Assembly: GCA_012510325.1 (NCBI GenBank)
Contig: JAAZIG010000197.1
Location: forward strand, 1 to 5,149
DNA length: 5,149 nucleotides
Reading direction: 5' to 3'
Source of the DNA: Bacillota bacterium
GTDB lineage: Bacteria; Bacillota; Dethiobacteria; DTU022
Positions 1 to 4,918 of this stretch are shown here, piece by piece. The notes under the pieces were generated by a model, which saw only the letters and a list, made by a program, of their open reading frames with translations, made no database searches and had not been told where the DNA came from. How positions within the stretch are numbered: the first letter of the stretch is position 1; each line of letters starts with the position of its first letter. The position numbers were made by a program, and so were the translations under genes.

Positions 1-1851
1 GAAACGGTCGTACTCGTAGCGGATTTTCTGCCCGCCAAACCCGCTCAGCAGGACGGGCAGGCCCTGTTCATTGTAATCGATGGAGCTGGCGCGGCCGGCG
101 GGGCTGGTGATTCCCACCAGGCTGTGGCGGTCGTTGTAGCGATAGGCCCATCTGCCGCCCAGGGGATCGGTAATCCCGGTGAGGTTGCCAAAGTGATCGT
201 AGGAGAAGGTGAGCGCTTCACCGGCCTGATCGATCTCTTTGATCTGGTTGCCGGCCCCGTCGTATTCCCAGCTGATTTCGCCGCCGTTGCGGTCCCGGTG
301 GCTAACCGGAAGGCCGCCGCGGTACTCCACGGCAGCGGCCCGGCCAAGGGGGTCGCTCACCTGCTCGGTGAGTCCGCCTTGGCTCTGGAAGATGGTTATG
401 TTTCCTTCCGGATCGGTTACCGCAACCCGGCGGGGGGAGGCGGAAAGCAGTTCATAGCAGGTTACATTTCCGTTGGGGTCGCTGAAGGATCTCAGCAAGC
501 GCTCGCTTCCAACCTGCCGGTAGGTGAAGGCAACGGTCCGCGCGCTCTTGCCGGTCACCATTTTCGTGAGAGCGGAGGCGGTATTGTACTCATAGTCAAC
601 CGGTATACCCATCAGATCCTCGGTGCGGACCAGACGGCCCTGCTCGTCGTAGCCGCAGGAAGCGTTCCTTCCGTCGGGCAGGGCAAAACCAGTGCAGAGG
701 TTCTTTTCGTTGAAAGTGAAGCGAATCATGCGGCCGGCTGCATCGGTGAGCGTCTCCAGGTTCCCCCGGGAACTGTACGCCAGGCGGACGCTGTTGCCAT
801 AGTAATCGCTCACCGCCGTGAGACGGCCCAAATTCATTCCCGGCACCCGGTCAAAGCGCCGGTACAGCGGTGCCCCTTTCTCGATGTAGAGCCAGTGATC
901 ACCGTAGTCGATGAGGCGGTGGAAGATGCCGGCAGGCGCCCGTGCCTCCACCGGCTGCTCCGGGGTTGCCCCGGCGGCGGTGGTAAAGGGAAGGCTCTGG
1001 CCCGAGCCCTGATGGACCCACACCTGAGCGTCCTTCTGCTCGAGGAGCCATTCATAGGAGAAGCTCCAGCCGCGCCCGAAAATGCCGCTCCCCTCAGAGG
1101 CGCTGTTGTAGCTCAGGGTCAGGTTGATCTCCGGCCCCAGGCCCCGGCTTTCAAAAAAGGTGTCGCCGATTACCAGATTCAAAGAGGCCGTGTTGACCCA
1201 GTAGCGGGGCAGACCGTAACTGACACAATCCCCCGGGCCCTTGCCGCTTAAAAAGCTGGTATAGGGGTTCTCGGCGGGTCCGCCAAAACCCGCTTCCGGC
1301 GGCAACATATAATCGCCGGCGGGCTCTTCGGCAGGCTCATCTTTTTCAGAAGGAGCCTCGGGTGCATCGGGAGCACCGGCCTCGGGGAAAGCAGCCCCCA
1401 GAGCTTCCGCTACGGCGCCGGCGGCGGCGCCCCCCGCTGAACCCAGGGAAGCCCCCAGGGCAGCGGCAACGGCGGCGATGAGCGAGATGGCGGCAGTTCC
1501 CAGGGGCCCGGCATGTTTCTCCCAGGGCTCCTCCTGACAGCCGCAGTCATAGCCCCAATCAATGATAAAGTGGCCATCGCCACGGGGAACGATGCGGGGA
1601 AACTGGTGATCGTCGGGAATGTTTTTCCAGGGCTCAGCGGTCAATCCCATCCCGGGGGTCGACGCCAAACCCGACAGCGGGGCCCCCGCCCCCGGCAGCT
1701 CCTGCCCGGTTTCACCACAGGGAAAAGGAGCCCCTTCATCGATCAGGGTTGTCTCCCCGCCGGCTGCAGCCTGCACCGCCCCGACTCCCGCCGGCAGCAG
1801 CAGCAACAGAAACAGAGAAAGCGCCAGGATCACCCTGCGATTCGTTTTCAT
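1..1851 (-). CDS. Secreted RHS/YD-repeat protein, N-terminal 617 residues (partial)
   Basis: The frame is open without a stop from the ATG at 1851 to the left edge, so the C-terminus is missing. Residues 1-30 form a signal peptide: basic MKTNRR, a leucine-rich core, then AVQA as a likely cleavage site. Residues 31-112 are of unknown fold and contain a Cys pair (C103, C105). Residues 115-155 are Gly/Ala-rich and hydrophobic, and 156-180 are Pro/Glu/Ala-rich. About 217-270 (YWVNTASLNLVIGD through GRGWSFSYEW) matches the N-terminal module typical of RHS proteins (DUF6531-like). From about 340 onward there are YD-type repeats, such as YDEQGRLVRTED, YDGAGNQIKEID and YDHFGNLTGITDP. RHS proteins build a beta-barrel shell that often encloses a C-terminal toxin; whether this one does cannot be seen. 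The ATG overlaps the upstream stop (ATGA), with AAGGCGG seven bases before it. Identification as RHS/YD is firm; the function is not known. Confidence 0.95.
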   Translation of the reverse strand, partial: MKTNRRVILALSLFLLLLLPAGVGAVQAAAGGETTLIDEGAPFPCGETGQELPGAGAPLSGLASTPGMGLTAEPWKNIPDDHQFPRIVPRGDGHFIIDWGYDCGCQEEPWEKHAGPLGTAAISLIAAVAAALGASLGSAGGAAAGAVAEALGAAFPEAGAPDAPEAPSEKDEPAEEPAGDYMLPPEAGFGGPAENPYTSFLSGKGPGDCVSYGLPRYWVNTASLNLVIGDTFFESRGLGPEINLTLSYNSASEGSGIFGRGWSFSYEWLLEQKDAQVWVHQGSGQSLPFTTAAGATPEQPVEARAPAGIFHRLIDYGDHWLYIEKGAPLYRRFDRVPGMNLGRLTAVSDYYGNSVRLAYSSRGNLETLTDAAGRMIRFTFNEKNLCTGFALPDGRNASCGYDEQGRLVRTEDLMGIPVDYEYNTASALTKMVTGKSARTVAFTYRQVGSERLLRSFSDPNGNVTCYELLSASPRRVAVTDPEGNITIFQSQGGLTEQVSDPLGRAAAVEYRGGLPVSHRDRNGGEISWEYDGAGNQIKEIDQAGEALTFSYDHFGNLTGITDPLGGRWAYRYNDRHSLVGITSPAGRASSIDYNEQGLPVLLSGFGGQKIRYEYDRF

Positions 1852-2705
1852 GCCGGCACCGCCTTTCCCGGGCGGACCCTGGTGAAAACCACTCCCGCAG
1901 TCAAGAGCAGCGCTCCGAGAATATAGGCGAGGTACGGGTAAGAAATAAAGGAAAGAAGCACACCGAGGGCGCTTCCGGCCCCGTAGCCGGCGATGACCCG
2001 GTTTACGGTGAGCGGTGTGGGCGTTTTCCCCCTGCTCAGCTTATTTGCCGCCGTGAGGGCCAGATTCCGCAAAAGATCACCCCGGCTGAAAAGAGCCTTC
2101 AAGGCCAGCAAAAGGCCGACGATGCCGGCGGCGCTGTTCACCGGGCTGCCATTGCCGGTAAAAAAGTTGAAGACGATGAGAGCCAGACCGGCTCCGCTGA
2201 TCAGCTCGGCCGCAGCAGTTAAACCCTGCAGGGCCAGACCGGAGGCGAGACTTTTCAACGCCATCCCCTTGAACGGGTTTTTCCCCGAAAAAAGGGGCAT
2301 CAGCAGGGCGCTGAAAAAATAAGCAAACACTGCTTTGCCGAAAATGCCGCCGACAGCCCCCCAGACCCCGCAGTACATCCCTCCCTGGGCAAAGGTCAGG
2401 AAGGAGAGAATCTTTATCGGCCAGGGGTTGATTCTCTGTGCCGCCAGCAGGGACAAAATTAACCAGAACAAAGCCAGCACCAGGATGGGAACGAGTTGTC
2501 GCGGATCTCTTAAAAATCTTTTGAAATACTCCAAGAAATCCGGAAGGCCCGCTGCCGGGGGCTCCGCTGTAACTCCCGCCGCCGAAACGGCCATGGCCGC
2601 ACCTCCATCAGGTGCTGCCGCTGCTTGAAGCCCGGCTCCGCAGGACGGACAAAATAACCCACCCGGATCGATCCGGGTCCCGCAATTTCCGCAAATCTGG
2701 CTCAT
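1848..2705 (-). CDS. Zinc-ribbon multipass membrane protein, 285 aa
   Basis: The N-terminus carries a zinc ribbon with C5, C8, C19 and C22 (CGNCG...FCPSCG). An Ala/Pro-rich linker follows to about residue 52, then a short charged stretch (FLEYFKRFLRDPRQ, 57-70) that leads into the membrane part. Hydrophobic segments lie near 70-88, 96-118, 122-140, 155-182, 193-208 and 236-276, so six or seven membrane passes are likely. The layout matches uncharacterised zinc-ribbon membrane proteins of Clostridia. No catalytic motif is visible. The ribbon lacks a signal peptide and probably faces the cytosol. The chosen ATG at 2705 has GAGGAGG eight bases upstream; a GTG at 2753 in the same frame would add 16 residues but has a poorer site. 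Its stop overlaps the start of the RHS gene (ATGA), so the two are probably translated together. It may assist export or folding of the RHS protein, which is inference. Confidence 0.9.
   Translation of the reverse strand: MSQICGNCGTRIDPGGLFCPSCGAGLQAAAAPDGGAAMAVSAAGVTAEPPAAGLPDFLEYFKRFLRDPRQLVPILVLALFWLILSLLAAQRINPWPIKILSFLTFAQGGMYCGVWGAVGGIFGKAVFAYFFSALLMPLFSGKNPFKGMALKSLASGLALQGLTAAAELISGAGLALIVFNFFTGNGSPVNSAAGIVGLLLALKALFSRGDLLRNLALTAANKLSRGKTPTPLTVNRVIAGYGAGSALGVLLSFISYPYLAYILGALLLTAGVVFTRVRPGKAVPA
1859..1865 (-). promoter_or_regulatory. Ribosome binding site of the RHS gene, inside the preceding gene
   Basis: AAGGCGG on the minus strand is seven bases before the ATG at 1851. It lies within the last codons of the membrane-protein gene, which fits translational coupling through the ATGA overlap at 1851-1848. 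Confidence 0.6.
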
Positions 2706-2713
2706 CGATAAAC

Positions 2714-2720
2714 CCTCCTC
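2714..2720 (-). promoter_or_regulatory. Strong ribosome binding site that fixes the start of the 285-aa membrane protein
   Basis: GAGGAGG on the minus strand lies eight bases before the ATG at 2705. It favours that ATG over the GTG at 2753, and the zinc ribbon then begins at residue 5, close to where it begins in the other two zinc-ribbon proteins. Confidence 0.85.
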
Positions 2721-2821
2721 GGGAGCAAAAGTCCCCCATTTAGTCAAAGACACCGTCCTAGCAGCTCCTGATGAACAAAGGCTTTCGTCTCTTTGGCTCA
2801 GTCTCTTTCACTGGCGGCTCA

Positions 2822-3268
2822 TCATTGGGCTTCCACCCAAGCGGTGCCGTCCCACTTAAGCCAGATCCCGTCGAAGCGAAGCTGCCACCAGGTGCCGCCG
2901 GCATCCTGAAAGCGCAGCTCGTTGACCTTTTCTTCAAACTGCTCCAGGGAGATGGCCCCGGCCTGGACCTCGCTGTTGTAGCGGTGGTATTGCTCCTCCA
3001 GATCACCGAAGCGCTTATCCATGGCCGGGGGTTCCTTGTGAGGGGCAGATTCTTGTTGCTCAACCCTCTCCCCGGCGGCAACAAGGCCGCTGCTTGTCCC
3101 CGGCCCGGTGACGGCGGCGGGTATTTCTCTTTTATGCGGGGAAATGGAAACAAGGTTGCCCGCCCCGTCGTAGCCATAGTGCTTCGTGGTCTCCCCGTTG
3201 ACCGCAGCAGTGGAAAGCCGGTTCAAGGGGTCATAAGTATAGGAAATTTTGAGCTCCTTTTTCTTCAA
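2822..3268 (-). CDS. Orphan YD-repeat / WWQ-module fusion protein, 148 aa
   Basis: Residues 9-43 hold two YD-type RHS repeats (YTYDPLNRLSTA and YGYDGAGNLVSI). A low-complexity linker covers about 45-83. Residues 84-117 form a charged predicted helix (RFGDLEEQYHRYNSEVQAG, then LEQFEEKVNEL). Residues 118-145 (RFQDAGGTWWQLR...WLKWDGTAWVEA) form a Trp-rich module like one I recall at the ends of zinc-ribbon and SHOCT-like proteins in Clostridia, Chloroflexi and Actinobacteria. No signal peptide or membrane helix is present, so it is probably cytosolic. The start is TTG at 3268, supported by AGGTGA six bases upstream; an in-frame TGA just before it rules out an upstream start. With only two YD units it cannot form an RHS shell. 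It may be a displaced RHS piece captured by the WWQ module, or an adaptor for the nearby RHS protein. Function unknown. Confidence 0.82.
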   Translation of the reverse strand: MKKKELKISYTYDPLNRLSTAAVNGETTKHYGYDGAGNLVSISPHKREIPAAVTGPGTSSGLVAAGERVEQQESAPHKEPPAMDKRFGDLEEQYHRYNSEVQAGAISLEQFEEKVNELRFQDAGGTWWQLRFDGIWLKWDGTAWVEAQ

Positions 3269-3274
3269 ACCTGT

Positions 3275-3281
3275 TCACCTC
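3275..3281 (-). promoter_or_regulatory. Ribosome binding site supporting a TTG start
   Basis: GAGGTGA on the minus strand ends six bases before the TTG at 3268. Its TGA is an in-frame stop that ends an eight-codon mini-ORF (MKHNAEMR, 3301-3275), so no upstream start can be used for the YD/WWQ gene and TTG is the best choice. Confidence 0.7.
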
Positions 3282-3388
3282 ATTTCCGCGTTATGTTTCA
3301 TCCTGCCGCCGGGGCTTCAAGGAAAGCAGCCTCCACACCGTTACTGAACGATGGAGCAGGAGCCGACCGCTTCAGAAATGCTTTTCAG

Positions 3389-3997
3389 TTAAAAACCATA
3401 CATGAGATCGCTCAGCGCTTCCGCGATCAGGCCGCCGGCAATGGCACCGACGATCACCCCGATAGCCACCATGATCAGAGCGGCCCGGGCAAAATTCCTC
3501 TTGTTGAGATCGACCGAAGAGCCAAAACTCCATACAAACAGCAGGACAATATTTAACAGGGGTATACACAGCAGCAAAAACATGCCGATATACTGCCCCA
3601 CGCTCAGCGCTCCGCTCACCGGCTGCCCCGGGCTCCCCGCTGCCGGTTGGGATCTGGGATAAGCTGCCTGCTGTCTCTGAGCGGTGGGCACAAATTCCTG
3701 TGAAGGCGGTGCCTGCTCCACCGGTGTTTGAACCGGCGGCGGTTGCACAGCCGCATGGGGGGGAGGCGGCGATTGTGCGGCTGCCCCGAAAGAGGGCGGA
3801 GGGGGCGGGGGCACAGCCGCTCCGGGAGGGGGCGGAGGAGAAGGGGACACAGCTGCCCCGGGGGGAGGCGGAGGAGGAGGGGGGGCAAAGGACTGCCCCG
3901 CTTGCGGAGCGGCAGGCGGTGATTCCACCTTCGCACCGCAGGAAACACAGAATTGGGAACCTTCGGGAAGTTTGGAGCCACAGTTTTCACAAAACAT
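3389..3997 (-). CDS. Zinc-ribbon, proline-rich, two-helix membrane protein, 202 aa
   Basis: A zinc ribbon sits at the N-terminus (C3, C6, C17, C20; FCENCG...FCVSCG). Residues 28-126 are a Pro/Ala/Gln-rich disordered linker that includes three 12-residue units ending in GAAV or GAAA (39-74) and a degenerate fourth. The C-terminal 75 residues hold two membrane helices, about 136-158 (YIGMFLLLCIPLLNIVLLFV) and 171-195, joined by a short polar loop (SSVDLNKRNFAR). This 'SVGQYIGMFLLLCIPLLNI...VWSFGSS...NKRNFARA' pattern is a recurring small membrane module in Firmicutes zinc-ribbon proteins; its function is not established. The ATG at 3997 was chosen over one at 4015 because AGGAGAG lies six bases before it and the ribbon then begins at residue 3, as in its neighbours. 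It follows the preceding gene by 27 bases, so they are probably cotranscribed. Confidence 0.9.
   Translation of the reverse strand: MFCENCGSKLPEGSQFCVSCGAKVESPPAAPQAGQSFAPPPPPPPPGAAVSPSPPPPPGAAVPPPPPPSFGAAAQSPPPPHAAVQPPPVQTPVEQAPPSQEFVPTAQRQQAAYPRSQPAAGSPGQPVSGALSVGQYIGMFLLLCIPLLNIVLLFVWSFGSSVDLNKRNFARAALIMVAIGVIVGAIAGGLIAEALSDLMYGF
3776..3883 (-). repeat. Three 36-bp in-frame tandem repeats encoding proline-rich 12-mers
   Basis: The units are 3883-3848, 3847-3812 and 3811-3776. They encode PPPPPPPPGAAV, SPSPPPPPGAAV and PPPPPPSFGAAA, with a decayed fourth copy (QSPPPPHAAV) after them. Each unit is exactly 36 bp, so gain or loss of copies keeps the reading frame. The DNA is strongly skewed: C-rich on the coding strand and G-rich on the plus strand. 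Confidence 0.8.
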
Positions 3998-4003
3998 GAT
4001 TTT

Positions 4004-4010
4004 CTCTCCT
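4004..4010 (-). promoter_or_regulatory. Ribosome binding site that decides the start of the proline-rich protein
   Basis: AGGAGAG on the minus strand is six bases before the ATG at 3997. The alternative ATG at 4015 overlaps this region and has no comparable site, so the shorter protein is preferred. Confidence 0.75.
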
Positions 4011-4024
4011 CTCATTTTACACAG

Positions 4025-4708
4025 TTACTTTAACAGCGGGCATTTGCAGCGGAAGCAGTGGTCGTCTGCAATGTCGCAAAGGGTCCCGCAGGCGTTACAA
4101 AAGATGATCTGATCGTTGCTCTTGTCATATTTTTCATAAGTTTTAAGCCCGCCATGGTACCTCACCCGATCGCCAATTTGGTAGTAATTGTAACGGGTGT
4201 CATCGTTCTCCGTCCTGATAAAGTGCTTTTTCCCGCTGTCGCTGCGGACGACGACCATGTAGAGAAGGTAATCCACGTAGCGGTAGTCACCGTCTCCATA
4301 TTCGTGCCGTCTGGATTTTTTCCGGACATGTTTATCTTCGACGGTGCCGTCAAAGGTTTGGCCTCTTTTTCGGTTCAGAACCTGAAACAGGGCAATGGTC
4401 ATAAACATTCCTCCGACGCCCAGACCGATATAGAGGGATTCGGGATTATCCATTTCCGTGCCCCTCTCACCGGCGATATAGGAACCGACAATAGCCACAA
4501 CTGCCAGGATCAAAGCAAATATAATCGCCCAGAGATTGCTCTGTCTGAGATAGCGGGCAAAAGCCGGATCGCTTATTTTTGGCGAGAAACCCACCAGGGA
4601 GGAACCCGCGGGGGGCGAGACCGCGGACTGCTGTCCTTGTGAACTGCCGCAGGCCCGGCAGAATTTCGCTCCCCCGCTGACAGCTGCACCACACACAGGA
4701 CAATACAT
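4025..4708 (-). CDS. Membrane protein with zinc ribbons at both ends, 227 aa
   Basis: The N-terminal ribbon uses C3, C6, C17 and C20 (YCPVCG...FCRACG). A Ser/Gly/Pro linker leads to two membrane helices, about 59-79 and 92-111. A soluble, Tyr-rich beta-type domain follows (about 117-200: FDGTVEDKHVRKKSRR..., then KKHFIRTENDDTRYNYYQIG and DRVRYHGG). A second CxxC...CxxC ribbon closes the protein (C204, C207, C218, C221; extra Cys at 211 and 223). Two helices put both ribbons and the soluble domain on the same side, most simply the cytosol. The middle domain plus C-terminal ribbon resembles an uncharacterised conserved family in Clostridia; I cannot give a reliable domain name. The ATG at 4708 is preceded by AGAGGG at seven bases and places the ribbon at residue 3; an earlier in-frame start at 4738 is less likely. 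No enzyme motif is visible. Confidence 0.9.
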   Translation of the reverse strand: MYCPVCGAAVSGGAKFCRACGSSQGQQSAVSPPAGSSLVGFSPKISDPAFARYLRQSNLWAIIFALILAVVAIVGSYIAGERGTEMDNPESLYIGLGVGGMFMTIALFQVLNRKRGQTFDGTVEDKHVRKKSRRHEYGDGDYRYVDYLLYMVVVRSDSGKKHFIRTENDDTRYNYYQIGDRVRYHGGLKTYEKYDKSNDQIIFCNACGTLCDIADDHCFRCKCPLLK

Positions 4709-4715
4709 GGGCACA

Positions 4716-4721
4716 CCCTCT
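4716..4721 (-). promoter_or_regulatory. Ribosome binding site of the double zinc-ribbon gene
   Basis: AGAGGG on the minus strand is seven bases before the ATG at 4708 and supports that start over the in-frame upstream codon at 4738. Confidence 0.65.
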
Positions 4722-4797
4722 TTCCAGCTAATATTCAAGGATCAACGATCACCGGATCCACGCCGATTTCAAAACGGAATTTCTCCACTACTTCCTT

Positions 4798-4811
4798 CAG
4801 CTCGCAAGCTG
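4798..4811 (-). other. Short hairpin CAGCT-TGCG-AGCTG
   Basis: A perfect 5-bp stem with a four-base loop lies about 90 bases before the double zinc-ribbon start. It overlaps the start-less open frame, so it may be only coding sequence. No ligand-binding RNA class was recognised. Confidence 0.3.
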
Positions 4812-4834
4812 TGGGAACAACCCCTCCTTGCAAG

Positions 4835-4848
4835 GCTGCCCCCGCAGC
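4835..4848 (-). other. Short hairpin in the gap upstream of the zinc-ribbon genes
   Basis: GCTGC and GCAGC form a perfect 5-bp stem around a four-base loop of G (on the minus strand). No U-run follows, so it is not a standard terminator. It is one of three hairpins in this gap (see also 4798-4811 and 4870-4890). Confidence 0.4.
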
Positions 4849-4869
4849 TTGGCTATGCTTTAGTTTCTC

Positions 4870-4890
4870 GCAGCTTTTTGGCGCCGCTGC
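4870..4890 (-). other. Short hairpin just after the LPQTG gene
   Basis: GCAGC and GCTGC form a 5-bp stem around an 11-base loop that starts with the palindrome GGCGCC and ends in five A (minus strand). It begins about 28 bases after the LPQTG stop. Without a U-run it is at most a weak terminator or an RNA 3'-end stabiliser. Confidence 0.35.
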
Positions 4891-4918
4891 AGAGATATCC
4901 AGTCCCCGCCTGTTGACA

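Noticed and set aside
124..1251. 375-codon open frame on the plus strand
   Set aside because: It is antisense to the RHS gene, whose minus-strand frame gives clear YD repeats. High GC makes long antisense frames common, and its translation has no recognisable domain.
2706..2753. 16-residue N-terminal extension from a GTG start
   Set aside because: The GTG has a weak ribosome site, while GAGGAGG lies at ideal distance from the ATG at 2705.
2787..2808. Two direct copies of GTCTCTTT 14 bp apart in the gap before the 285-aa protein
   Set aside because: Eight bases in two copies is too little to call an operator; no symmetry or further copies were seen.
2758..3177. 139-codon frame on the minus strand
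   Set aside because: It overlaps the YD/WWQ gene in another frame and shows no domain or convincing ribosome site.
2771..3556. 261-codon open frame on the plus strand
   Set aside because: It runs across two minus-strand genes and their gap. The minus strand gives YD, WWQ and membrane motifs with ribosome sites; the plus frame gives none.
3616..3990. 124-codon Arg/Pro-rich frame on the minus strand
   Set aside because: It is an alternate frame of the proline-rich repeat gene; the Arg/Leu/Pro composition is what shifted proline codons produce.
4058..4642. 194-codon open frame on the plus strand
   Set aside because: It is a shadow of the double zinc-ribbon gene, which has both CxxC ribbons, membrane helices and a good start on the minus strand.
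4709..4918. A riboswitch such as c-di-GMP (GEMM) in the gap
   Set aside because: Some AAAGC and CCAAGC words recall it, but the conserved core sequences and tetraloop-receptor parts are absent.
4709..4918. A sigma-A promoter before the zinc-ribbon genes
   Set aside because: TATTAG near 4731 could be a -10 element, but no -35 box lies at 16-18 bases.
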